Source: Parasponia andersonii
Lineage: Eukaryota > Streptophyta > Magnoliopsida > Rosales > Cannabaceae
NCBI GenBank assembly: GCA_002914805.1
Contig: JXTB01000777.1
Coordinates: forward strand, 39,329-103,328
Length of the DNA stretch: 64,000 nucleotides
Direction of reading: 5' to 3'
The notes under the pieces are model-generated. The model saw only the letters and a program-made list of their open reading frames with translations, ran no database searches and had not been told where the DNA came from. Shown in pieces: positions 33,699 to 45,315 of the stretch; position 1 is the first letter of the stretch, and each line of letters begins with the position of its first letter. The translations under genes were made by a program, and so were the position numbers.

Positions 33699-36189
33699 CT
33701 ATTCTAGTGTAACTAAACCAAGAACTTGAACCTCTGCTTCTATTAGGCATGTATCACCCACCAGAAAACCATTTTCTGGATCTTTGAATTTCGTCAGTGA
33801 CATGAACTCACGAAAACCCCGAGCAGCAGAACTAAACAGTTTGCTATCTGAAAAATAAATAAATCCAAAAGCTGATAGTTACATTTATTGTGATCATAAC
33901 AACAAGAACAGAAAACTACAGCAACAAATCAGATAAAAGTCCAGATTTTTACTTTTAGTGAAGAGCATATACTCTTTAGTTTTTTTAGGAAAAGGAAAAT
34001 GGTGGAAAAACATTGAATTAAGAGTTGTGTAATCTCACCACTGCGTTTAAAATGGTTGCCTTTCTTTTTGTCTTCCATTCTGAAGGTGTAATGCACAAGA
34101 AGTTTAGTGCCAGCTGGAAGAGTTGAAGTATCCACATTAAGATAGAGTGATATGATATTGTTGATCTTATTGCCTTCAGTTTGGTATCCTTTTGGATAGA
34201 ACAAAACCCTCCTGAAAAAGACCCAACAAAACAGAATTAGACCAAATCAACAAATTAACCGAATGACATGTTCATCCAATTAGTACTCATAATCAGTTGT
34301 CAGCAGCATATACATAATGTAGACATACCATTTGTAGTCTCCACCTACAAAGAACTCAGTTTCACATCTTAATGTTACTTTTGAGATACTAGGGAAACTC
34401 CAAGCGGCCTTGTACGTTGCCGGTTTTTTTATCAGTGATAAACATTCTGCTTTTGATGTGGTTTTGACGACAAAAACCTCGACCCCGAAACTACATGTGT
34501 CATTTACAAGGTAACCATTGTATGGATTGTTAAATGTTTCGAGATCTATGAATTTGACGACACCCCATTGTGTCTTCATACAATGGAATCGCCTTACCGT
34601 GGCATCTGCACATCTCAGGAGGTAATAGGGAAGAGGTTAGGAACAAAGAAACACAGCAACCAAGCTGGCCAAGTAATCTTGGTTCTTATAAGGGCACATT
34701 ATTATGTGTCATATCATCACATTTGGATGTCTCCTAGTGAAAGGGCACTAAATTTACTTTAAAAGAGATGAGAATGTAAAGGACTACAAGGATAAGAAAC
34801 AAGATTCATCAACATTACCGATATAATTAGTGTTCACCAAACAGACGATAAAAAAACAATTTCACTCTAAACAAGGTTGTGTTGAAAAAGAATTCCATGT
34901 TTTATTCCTTGTTTTAGGGAGTTTGTTCTTAACTAGTTTTCAGGCATTGTTTTCTGGGAATTGTTTGTTGGGATTTAGGGGAGTTTTATCTGCTAGTCTT
35001 TAACCTATTCCTATAAATTCCTTGTATCAGTTTTACATAATCAATGAATGAAAAAATGTAATCCTTTAATTGTTTACAGGTTGGCAGGGCAATAAAGGAA
35101 AGCTTGATCCTATGCAGCTATTATTTGATGCCAAAAAAAAAAAAAAAAGACAACAGAGGTAAAATTAAGAAGTTTTACTTAAATATTCAAAATTAAAAGA
35201 GTTGGAAGAAGCTACCTTGGGGACCAACATACTTGTCACGAATCTGATCGAAAACAAAGAAGTTAAACATGGCATTAACTTCCCAACCAGGAGGGAGAGT
35301 ACTTGTTTCCACTATTTCCAAGTAGACAGAAATATGATCTTGTCCATCTTTGGTCTTGTCCCCAGTTGGGTATATCGAAAAGTTCCTATTTCAGTCAGAA
35401 CGCAACTAGTTAACAAATTTAGAGTTTTTCCACAGGTCACTTATTACAACAATTATCCTCTAAAAAAACGTATTGAGAGCCGATCTACTTAGATTACTCT
35501 AATCTTCGGTTTTTATCACACTTTGACATCAATTAATGCATGATATAAAAGGATCAAATATGTGTATAGGCATACCAAAAAAAAAAAAAAGAGAAAGAGA
35601 ACACACCATTTGTAGCCCCCTGCTTCAAACTCAGAGCTGAATTTCTCCATGGGAGATTTCGAAAGTGTCGAAAAGGGATTAATTTTGAGCAAATGGTGGC
35701 TCGGCAGAGCATCCCTTCCTAAAAATTACCGTAACAAAAGTGAGAGAATCTTTGTCTTAAAACTATAAAATAAATAAATAAATAAATAAGAAAAAGTAAA
35801 CTTAACGTGTAGTCAAATTAAATACTCGATCTGTAAAAGAAACAGAGAAGACATATAGTACCATGTAGTACGGCGGGAAGAGGTCCAGAGGATTTGGTGG
35901 TCTCCGGAGAAGGAGGAGAAGATATCCCGGTGACACTTCCGCTTTGGGGTGCAGCATCAGCCGGAAAAGGAAAACTACTCGTGTCTGGAGGAGGCGCCGC
36001 CGGCTCTGGCGGCGGAGAAGAAGGAGCAGTTCGGAAGCCAGAGTCGGAATTTTGGTTACATTGGTTGGAAAAATGATCTGCGGAGAGGAATGTATCAGAT
36101 GGAGGAAGAGGAGGCAGTGATGAAGAAGAAGAAGAAGAAGAAGTCTCTATACTTTTGTTGGTGTTTCGGGAAGAGAAAGGAGATGCCAT
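33699..36189 (-). CDS. Double-MATH (TRAF-like) domain protein, intact, 402 aa
   Basis: Six exons: 36,189-35,862, 35,718-35,607, 35,385-35,216, 34,605-34,329, 34,211-34,039 and 33,847-33,699. All introns are GT/AG, and phases add up to 403 codons including the stop. Exon 1 (residues 1-110) is Ser/Pro-rich and disordered, with SADHFSNQC and GFRTAPSSPPPEP. MATH 1 (about 110-250) runs from RDALPSHHLLK through GGYKW and FDQIRDKYVG to NGYLVNDTCSFGVEVFVV. MATH 2 (about 265-402) repeats the pattern: GGDYKW, YPKGYQ, FMSLTKFKDPENGFLVGD. MATH domains are beta-sandwich adaptors that bind short peptides on receptors, ubiquitin ligases or proteases; plant relatives are annotated as TRAF-like or UBP12-like. 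The start aligns with the MAS starts of its paralogues. There is no membrane segment or signal peptide. The specific partner is unknown. Confidence 0.9.
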
Positions 36190-36679
36190 TAGCAATCAGT
36201 GAACTCTGTTACTTCAGCTGAGGAAGAAGAGTAATCAAAGATCTTGACTGCGACGACTCTCAAAAGATGTTTCAGCTGTATATGATTATTTGCTATTTGC
36301 ATTGTTGTTTTGTATGCATCGTATCACAATCGCATTGGTTTTCCTCTCAGTCTCACTGTATGCTTTACTTTCGCTTTTAGTCCATCGACTTCTTTAGTCA
36401 ATAGACTTTTTTTTTCTTTCTTTCTTTTTTTTCCCACTCTTTTGTGACAGTGACATTATTTTTTGGTTTTTTTAATAATAACTTTATTTTATTTTATTGT
36501 ATGTTTTTTTTGGCTGCAATCACTCTAATAAAAATTGTTTTCTAGGAAAATAATAAGGATTTTTTGAGAAAAGTATACATAAACATTAACATTAATTTAG
36601 AGAAGAAAAGAAAGTTTGATATAGAAATAGGCATATTCTTGGACTGATTCGAAATTTTGACACGAGAGAAGCAACTAAG
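36190..36679. other. Upstream region of the 402-aa MATH gene
   Basis: This holds the promoter and 5' leader for the minus-strand gene starting at 36,189. No confident TATA box was identified. T-rich runs lie near 36,407-36,430. Confidence 0.4.
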
Positions 36680-37332
36680 TGTTATGCTTTGCTCATTTGA
36701 CTCTTTAAAATCTAAATATTGTTGTTCATGACTCTAAGATCTTCTATATATACTGCTCACCTAAAAGAATAGAGGAAGATCCTAGAACGTAGTGGACACT
36801 TCTAGAATGATCAAGAGAGATTTTGACCATGCTAGAAAATTCTAGATAGTACTACTGAATCCCAGAAGGCTTTAGACAAGGCCAGATAATGCCAAATGAG
36901 TAGGAAAAATCCTACAAGCTCCAAAAATGACTTAGAATAACTAAGATGGTAGGTAAATTTCCTAGAAGGATCTAAGGCATGTTTGTTCTAGATTTCTCCA
37001 TATAAATATCTTTGTAGATATTACCATTTATTTGGGAAGATTCTAGACCCTTTGTAAGATCATGCAACTTAGCACGATCATAATTCTTGGTTGGTTTAGG
37101 CTTTACTTATATAAAGAACCTCTTAGGTTCATTTGCACACAAGTCCCATTTTGAGAGTTATAAACATTCTAAGAGTAAAACAAAACTTCCATTCACTCAA
37201 ACTCTCTTACCTTTTACCATTTTGTCTCAAAGCTTACTCTAAATCTCTATCTTGAGTATTGGTAGACTGACTTAGTGCGACAAACTGTGCTAAGTATTGC
37301 ACGATTGTCTAGTTTGAGGCTAGGTCGTGATA
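36680..37332 (+). repeat. 5' LTR of the Galadriel-like element
   Basis: Begins TGTTATGCTTTGCTCATTTG, ends ...GGTCGTGATA. Alignable with the 3' LTR, including CTCTAAGAT and GAACGTAGTGGACACTTCTAGAATGA. Confidence 0.8.
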
Positions 37333-37386
37333 ATATGGTATCAAAGCTTTGGTTGCTCGTCATATCTTGATGGTTCCATTGTCTAT

Positions 37387-40300
37387 ATGAAGACCATAGT
37401 TGCAACTCTTGACCCAGTTGAAGCCGGTGCTTCTAAATATGGGTGCAATGAAGGGAAGAAGAATGCTGATCGCGGTAAGTTAAGAGATGTGATAACTAGC
37501 TTGGAGGCTAGACTGTCCCGACTAGAGTCCAACTTGGGTACGTTGGGTGAACAAGTAGACAATCTAAATGGCCGTTACGACGGTTTGGAGACCGAGGATG
37601 GGAAGATTCACAGCAGCATCAAAGATGCACTTAGTAAGCTAGAAGTCGACTTAAAATTGACATGGAGTCCCTTCATTCATAGATTGCCAAGGTATGAGAT
37701 CTCTTCCAAAAAGAGCTTACTAATGTTTCACTTAGAGTAGATGAGATGGGTAATGATCTTACTTTGTGCAAGCAAGCGGTCGCTACAGAGGTGACCGCCA
37801 CAATAAGCATTGAGGCAAGGAAGGTCGAGGTGCCTAAACGAAAGACCTTCAATGGTACTTGGAATGCTCGGGAAGTTGAGAACTTCCTATGGGGACTTGA
37901 GCAATACTTTGAGGCTATCGGTGTGACAGACGATGCCGATAAAATTCGTAATGCTACCTTGTATCTAATCGATACCACCATACTATAGTGGAGATAGAGA
38001 CACAGGGAGATATAACGAGGGGTGTGCATTATAGCCACCTTTGATGATTTCAAGAGAACTAAAGAGGCAATTCTTCCCAGAGAATGCCAAAGAAGAGGCG
38101 AGAAGCCATTTTCACCACCTCAAACAATCTGGCAGTATTAGAGACTATGTGAAAGAGTTTATCACACTCTTATTTGAAATCTCCGATACTTCAGATAAAG
38201 ATGCCTTGTTCTTGTTCATAGATGGTCTTCAGAATTAGGCCAAGTTAGAGCTCAGGTGTCGTGGTGTCCAGAACTTAGCCGATGCTATTACTATAGCCGA
38301 TAGCTTTGTTGATTATTCTACCAATAAGGACCCTTCTAAGGTCAAAGACAAGAAAGGTGGTAGAGCAAAGAGTAAGGAAAAGCAAACAAAAGGACGAAAA
38401 TAGAACAAAGATAGTTCATCTTATAAGCACAAGGACAAGGGTAAAAAGAAGGAAGATCGTGACTTCTCTAAGCCAAGAGTCAAGTGCTTCCTTAATGATT
38501 GGCTATATTTGGCATGCGAGTGTTCTAAGAAGAAAGCTCTCAATGCCTTAATTACTTCTGAGCCAAGCCAAGAAAGAGGTGATAGGGAAGATAATGTTGC
38601 ACATGTTGGTTCCTTACAAGTCCTTAGCGCCTTACAACTAGCCCCTAAGTCATAAGTTAAGGGCCTACTCTTTATGGATGCAACAATTAATGGCAAGGCT
38701 ACTAAAGCCTTGGTTGATACGGGCACATCCCTCAACTTTATCTCTATTGAAGAAGCTAGGCATTTGGGCTTGTCTGTGTCTAATAGAGGAGGCTCCCTTA
38801 AGGTAGTAAATTCAGCAACACTCCTCATCCATAGGGTTAGTCATGGTGTTAAGCCTAGCCTAGGTGCATGTGCTGGTTAACTTGACTTATCAGTAGTGCC
38901 TATGGACGACTTTGTGGTAGTGCTTAGTTTGGAGTTCCTTAATACAGTACAAGCATTCCCCATTCCATTTGCTAACTCTATGTGCATCATGGATAGTGAA
39001 ATGACTTGTATGATACCAATGAAGCGGTCCACAAAAATGGGAAACAAAGTACTCTCTACACTTCAATTCAAGAAAGGCTTGAGAAGAAAGAAAGGAATTA
39101 CTTGGTCATCCTAAAAGAGTGTGATGATAAAGAGTTAGACCTTAAGGTGACTTGTCCATAGAGGTGCAAGTTGTCTTAGATGAATTCTAAGATGTGATGC
39201 TTGACATCCTGCCGAAAAAACTTCCACCTAGAAAGAAGGTAGATCATAAAATCGAGCTTGAGCTAGGCACGAAGCCATCTATGATGAGTCCCTATCAAAT
39301 GACCTCTTCGGAGTTAGCGGAACTCTGCAAACAACTAAAAGAGTTACTTGATGCGAGTTTCATCAGGCCCTCTAAAGCCCCTTTTGGTGCCCTAGTGTTG
39401 TTCTAGAAGAAGAAATATGGCTCACTAAGGATATACATTGATTACCAGGCTCTTAATAAGGTAACGGTAAAGAACAAGTATCCCATCCTACTTATTGTCG
39501 ACTTATTCGATTAACATGGGAACTCTAGATATTTCTTGAAGCTTGATCTACGTTCGAGGTACTACCAAGTACGCATAGCAGAAGGAGATAAGCCTAAGAC
39601 CACATGCGTGAGAAGGTATGATACTTACAAGTTCTTAGTCATGCCATTTGGTCTTACCAATATACCTGTTACCATTTGCAGCCTTATGAATAAGCTATTA
39701 CATCCCTACCTCGATCAGTTTGTGGTAGTCTATCTTAATGATATAGTCATCTATAGCAAGAACATGACAGAACACCTAGAAATACACTCTTTCTTTTATC
39801 AAAGCTATCTACTATTAGCTTCAATTGAAGGATGATGTCGAGACCTATATATGAACTTGTCTTGTGTGTTAATAAGACAATATAGAATAACAATCACCGA
39901 GCGGATTGTTGGAGCCTCTCCCCATTCCTGAGAAGCCATAGGAAAGTGTTTGCATGGATTATATCATTAACCTGCCTAAGTCGGAGGGCTTCAGGCAGTA
40001 TTATAGTGGTGGTTGATCGCTTCAGTAAGTACACCACCTTCATACCTGCTTCACTTGATTACCCTGCCAATGAGACTGCGCAGCTCTTTATGAAGTATGT
40101 TGTAAAGCTTTAGAGAGTCCCATCAAATATCGTAAGTGATTGTGATCCCCGATTCACTAAAAGGTTTTGGACAGAATTGTTCAAGTTTATAGGTTCGGAT
40201 TTGAACTTTTCTACTAGCTTTCACCCCTAAAGTGATGGCCAAACAGAAAGAGTGAATACCTTGCTGGAGCTATACTTAAGGCACTTTGTGAGTGCCAACT

Positions 40301-41004
40301 AAAAAGATTGGGCAAAGTTACTTGATGTTGCCCAATTCTCTTTTAACCTCTAAATGAGCGAGTCTACAGGCAAGAGTCCTTTTAAGATAGTCATGGGTCA
40401 ACAACCAATGACTCCACATACCTTGGTAACAAGTTATGGTTGGAAGAGTCCAGTGATATTCAAGTTTGCTAAGGTATGGCATGAATAAGCAGAGTTGGCT
40501 AGGGCCTACTTGAATAAAGCTTCTAAAAAAATGAAGTGGACTGATAAAAAGAGGAGGCACGTTGAGTACTAAGAGGAGGATTTAGTCCTTGCCAAGCTAC
40601 TACCCCAATAATTCAAAACCTTAAGAAAGGTGTATAAAGGGTTGGTGTACAAATACGAAGGTCCATTTCTGGTGCTTAAATATGTGGGTAAGGTCTCCTA
40701 TAAGCTTCAATTCCCTGCTAAGTTAAAAAATTTTCCTGTCTTCCATGCTAGCATGCTAAAATCCTACCATAGAGATGAGGAAGATTCTTCAAGTGGTGAG
40801 TCCAAAAAGGCTCCTACTACGGTGGTAACCTCTTTTGATAAAGAGGTGGAGTATATTCCGGCCGATTGCTTGATCTGCTGATGTAGTGTACCTAATTATC
40901 GAGAATACTTAGTGCAATAGAAGAATCTGTCTGAGGTCGAGGCTAGCTAAGAGTATGTCGAGTGGTTCAAAGTCGATGGTGCGACGGAGACGTCACAAAC
41001 TTGA
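37387..41004 (+). pseudogene. Galadriel-like gag-pol, decayed and lacking RNase H
   Basis: ATG at 37,387 opens gag. It has a coiled-coil segment (RLSRLESNLGTLGEQVDNLNG) and a capsid-like region (FNGTWNAREVENFLWGLEQYF, 37,850-37,910). Protease shows ALVDTGTSLNFIS near 38,705. Reverse transcriptase starts near 39,200; its catalytic motif reads YLND (39,731-39,742) instead of YLDD, which would remove one metal-binding Asp. After about 39,800 the sequence jumps to integrase (39,905 on, with YIINLPKSEGF). The rest of reverse transcriptase and all of RNase H are missing. The integrase tail and a degenerate chromodomain (EYLVQ, stop, KNLSEVEAS) end near 41,004. Many stops confirm inactivity. Confidence 0.82.
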
Positions 41005-41015
41005 GTGGGGGAGGG

Positions 41016-41639
41016 TATTATGCCCCGCTCATTTGGCTCCTCAAAATCCAAATATTACTGCCCATAACTCTAAGATATTCTATATATACTACTCACCCAA
41101 AAGGATAAAAGAAGGCTATCGAACGTAGTGGACACTTCTAGAATGATCAAGAGAGGTCGTGGTCATGCTAGATGACTTTAGATGACGCTACTAAGTCCTA
41201 AAAGGCTCTAAACAAGGCCGGATGGTACTAGATGGGTTAAGATGGTCCTAAAAACTCCTAAAATGACTTGGAAGAGCCAAAATGGTAGGTGAACCTCCTA
41301 GAAGGGTAGAAGCCACGCTTATTTTAGATTTCTCCATGTAAATATCTTTGAAGATATTACTATTTTATTTTAGAAGATTCTAGACCCTTTGTAAGATCAT
41401 GTCACTTAACACGATCATAAAGGACCTTTTAGGTTCATTTGTACACAAGTCCCATTTTGAGAGTTATAAGCATTCTAAGAGTAATACAAAGCTTCTATTT
41501 ACTCAAACTCTCTTATCCTTTACCATTTTGTCTTAAAGCTTACTCTATGTCTTATTCTTGAGTATTGGTAGGCTGACTTAGTGCAACAGGCTGTACTAAG
41601 TACCGCACAATTGTCTAATATGAGACTAGGATCATGACA
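41016..41639 (+). repeat. 3' LTR of the Galadriel-like element
   Basis: Begins TATTATGCCCCGCTCATTTG (TG changed to TA) and ends ...GGATCATGACA. About 30 bp shorter than the 5' LTR. Confidence 0.8.
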
Positions 41640-42490
41640 TAAGGCTCCAAATAAGCGGCTTTATTACTATGCTACCATTATCGGTGGTAAATATCTTTTA
41701 TTTAGTTTCTTAATTAAATAAAAAAATTTAAATATATAAAATATATATACTTATGTAAATTAATTTATAATTATTTTAGAGATTAAATACTATTGGAAAG
41801 AAATTTAAAATTTTAAAACACTCTTTTTATTGAGTGCTACACATTTTGGGAAAAGAGAATCTCTTTACATAAAACACATAGAGCAATCTCACTAATCCCA
41901 CTAAATAAATATATATTTATTGAGGAGATTGTTTTGGTACATCAAACCTAAATGAATAGTTTTTTTTTAGTAAATTATCTTTAAAAGGAAAAATATTCAG
42001 TACTTTTTGTCTAGATAGAAAAAAAGTAACGTGAATTTTAAAAGAGTGAGAAATTTTTCCTTGCACTTGGAGAAAATAACTTTTTAAGAGAAGTTAAGAT
42101 CATACAATTTTTGAAAGAGTCTTAAATGATCACTATTCTCTAGAGAAAAACAAAATAGTAATTAAATTAAAAGCTAAATGACAAGAATTTCTTTTTGTTA
42201 TTATTTTAGTTTTTAATTTCATATTTTTTAAATTTTTCTCCTAAGCATACAAGGTCTCTACATAATAAGTTCGATGTAGAAATTTGGTCATAAACTGGAA
42301 GACGTTAGAGTGGGATAAATTGCATTATTTTTCTATCAGTATCGATATTGGCCTTTTAGTAGTAAAGTTTTTTCCTTCTAATTTTATAAGTTTGATCTTA
42401 TTATTTCTGTTGTGATGTGTGTATATTCAATATTTGTTCCCTAGATTTTTTCAAAAATCAATGTTTATTACCTCACATGTTATATAGTAA
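41640..42490. other. Non-coding stretch
   Basis: AT-rich sequence downstream of the Galadriel-like element. No gene, repeat pair or structural RNA was recognised. Confidence 0.5.
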
Positions 42491-42541
42491 TAACCACCAT
42501 TTTTAACAAGATAACCATTGTAAGGATTCTTAAATGAATTT
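42484..42541 (-). pseudogene. Relic of MATH exon 4
   Basis: On the minus strand this reads LNSFKNPYNGYLVKNGG. It matches the LETFNNPYNGYLVNDTC core of exon 4 in the intact paralogues. No other exon could be placed with confidence nearby. It suggests a sixth array member lost between the Galadriel-like and copia elements. Confidence 0.5.
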
Positions 42542-42619
42542 AACCATTAGCTAGTAAATTGTTGGGGAAAAAAGGAACATTTTATAACATAAAATTCTAG
42601 GCCTTATATACTTGTCACC

Positions 42620-43110
42620 CATTTTAGGCATTCTCTGAGAAATCACTTATTTCCAAACGATGGCATAGGGATGCAAAGAGTTCACTGCAATCGGCAAATT
42701 TACAAGTTTCAAACAATCAATGAGATCTCATGGATATGTATGCCAAGGTATTGACTTGTAAACTCTGACTATACCTTGATGAACAACTATGCTTCCAGAA
42801 TTGAGAGCTTCTTCAGGTTAGAAAAAAAGATGAAATTGCTAGACTCACAACTTTTTTACTGGTGGAATTTGAAAAAATGTCCTTAGGCACAATGATGATC
42901 AAGTTATACTAGGTAGACACCGTGATAATCCTAACACTATCAAGGATCTTGTAACAATCAAAACAAAGGGGACAAGATATATTGGCCCTTCATAGATGGT
43001 AGTATTCGACCTAGGTCAAGTGGAACTGTTAAGAAATCAAGGTTATGTAGGATTTACTACAGTGTAGGCCATAACACTCGTAACTATGATTCCTACCCCA
43101 TAAGAAGGAT
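42620..43110 (+). pseudogene. FAR1/FHY3-like (MULE-derived) C-terminal relic
   Basis: On the plus strand, with stops and frame changes, the sequence reads SKRWHRDAKSS (about 42,650). Further on come IKDLVTIKTKGTRY (42,940-42,980) and CRIYYSVGHNTRNYDSYP (43,045-43,095). This order of RW-DAK, a KTKG segment and a CxxC-GH-type knuckle resembles the end of plant FAR1-related proteins, which descend from Mutator-like transposases. The knuckle has lost Cys residues. Short matches only, so this is tentative. Confidence 0.45.
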
Positions 43111-44738
43111 TAATGGTGGCGTGTTAATCAGTTATAATGCTTCAGATGTTGCAACAGCTAATTCCTACGACTACATGATAAATGACTCAATCTAAGATTC
43201 GATCCATTCCATAAATTTCATGTAGTGACTTCTATGATGACTTTCATTTACCATTTTTGTACTAAACATATCTTATTTGAGATGTTTCACATACTTCCAC
43301 AATAAACCTTTTAATCTTCCATCATATATCCTCAAGTTTTTGGATGATTTGCTATGTCTTATTCTATGTTTGCAATATGTGCCTTATTTTCTTTTTCATT
43401 TTTGTTGAAAATAAGTTTCATTTTTTATTGAAAATAAGTTTTGGTCACAAATCCTCAAATCTTTTTATCAATTCATATGTGTTACTTTATATGATTCTTT
43501 GTTACGTTTAAATCAAATCACTTATTTACCTTTTACTATTTTGTATGACTTTTTATTTTATGTCATTCTATGTTTTCAATATGAAAATTACATTTCATAC
43601 ATCATGGTGCAAAACCCTACTTCCAAAGTTGGATAGATCTAACCTATTTTGACTATGTTATGCTTGAAAACTGTAACTCTCAGCATCTATGTTACTCATT
43701 TCTTGTGAGAGTTATTACCGTTGTTCACATGTTTGGAGGTTTATTGCCAAATTATGATTGGCTGCAATTGGAGGTTTCCCGCTCTATAATACATGCAATT
43801 CGTTTCTACACCCACTAATACATGTGAAAATACAAGATAACCTATACTTACTCAGTTCCAATTACCCATACAACCATAATGACCGGTACAGGATAATGTT
43901 TTTTGGCAATTAAAATACATAAAATTGGTTAACAACGGCCAAAGAAAGATCTTTTTCAAGTTGTGGGACCTACATCTCCTTTTTATATCCATAAACCCTT
44001 CCTCAAACATGACTGGTACCCTTATCTGGTCGAATGGGACAACATCCTTAGCCTACAATATATTTTTATATCCATTTCATAATAAAAAAAATGAAATCTT
44101 TTGTAACTCATAATTGGCAAATTCATAAGTTCAATGCATGTATAGAATATATCTATAGTCTTACAAATATAAATTTGGGCATCGATACCCCTAAATAAGA
44201 ACCAGGGAGACACATTTTTTGATGCCCATGCTCCTCGAAAATTCCTCCATGCATGCTTTCCAAAATCTACTTTTTTTTTACTCATGTATAAATTTTTATT
44301 TATTTAGGGCTATAACATTCTTCTTAGAGTGTAATACTTTTACTTTAGACACCATTAAGATTTTTTTTTTCTAAAAAAAATTATTTATAGATACTTTTTT
44401 TAGTCGTATGATCATTATCTCACATCTATAATAATTTAAGTAATTGAAAAAAAAAATTTATTTAATACTTTTTCTGTATCTTTTTACTAAGAAAAAAAGA
44501 TATAAATAAATTTTAATTAAGATTAATAATATATATTTAAAAAAGGAACCTAATGCATTGATCCCCATATACATATATATTATTTAAGTAGATCATGGTG
44601 GCATCCTAATAAATCTCTTTATTGAACAATTGAAATGTGTCAGTTGTGTCCAACGTATCAAGCCTCTGAATTTTGTTCCCGCGCCAAACCCTGTTTCACT
44701 TTTCTCAACCACGAAATTCCATTGTACATGTTGTGCAA
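43111..44738. other. Non-coding stretch
   Basis: AT-rich sequence with no recognisable gene; short open frames near 43,925 and 44,022 lack domains. Confidence 0.5.
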
Positions 44739-45215
44739 TGTTGTGCAGTAGAAGCAAAACTACTCCAAATGCTTATATTTAATATTAAGACAATATTAAA
44801 TATAAGACAATATTAAATATAAATTACCAACTAGCTATTGAAATTAACGAAAACATAAATGTGCAGAAAATACTAAATACAAAAATAAAAAAAAACACAA
44901 AATTTAGTGAGGTTCAATAAATTACCTACGTTCTCGGGGCGCTGCTGACCACGTCACTAACTTTAAATAAGAGGAAATATAAAATCTGGGCTATAATGCA
45001 AAAACTCAGAAACAAATGAGAAAAAGAGGGAAAAATAAAACTATAGAGGTCTTTAAGAATAAAGGTCCTCACTAATAGGGAACTAATTTTGGGATGATTA
45101 AAACCAACTACAGAAAGCTTAATTTATAACTAACTGTAGACCCTAAATATTCATACACAAACAATGTGGGATAAAGCGCAAAACAATTACAAAGCTAACA
45201 AGCCAAATTCTAACA
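44739..45215 (-). repeat. 3' LTR of the copia element
   Basis: Plus-strand reading TGTTGTGCAGTAGAAGC ... AGCCAAATTCTAACA. Contains a short tandem duplication of an ATATTAAATATAA-type unit (about 44,780-44,825) not present in the other LTR. Confidence 0.82.
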
Positions 45216-45315
45216 ATCTCCACCTTGGCTAGTTAGCAGGTCCCACTCAAATTTTTATATTTTTCGTATCCTTTATCTATTACAGCAATGCCACTTTATG
45301 TGCCAAAAAGCGCCA

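Larger units (their letters stand above)
36680..41639 (+). mobile_element. Galadriel-like chromovirus (Ty3/gypsy), internally deleted, about 5 kb
   Basis: The LTRs lie at 36,680-37,332 and 41,016-41,639. A primer-binding site TGGTATCAAAGC (37,336-37,347), one base off the initiator-Met consensus, follows the 5' LTR. A polypurine tract GTGGGGGAGGG (about 41,005-41,015) precedes the 3' LTR. TAAG flanks both ends (36,676-36,679 and 41,640-41,643), probably the remnant of a 5-bp duplication. The domain style (LPPRKKVDHKIELELG, the chromodomain after integrase) fits the Galadriel lineage. It lies 490 bp upstream of a MATH gene start. Confidence 0.82.

Noticed and set aside
35894..36221. Open frames on the plus strand opposite the first exon of the 402-aa MATH gene
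   Set aside because: They are antisense to a Ser/Pro-rich, purine-biased exon and have no splice or domain support.
37336..37347. TGGTATCAAAGC considered as part of a tRNA gene
   Set aside because: It is the primer-binding site just inside an LTR; no cloverleaf surrounds it. No tRNA, rRNA or CRISPR array was seen in the window.
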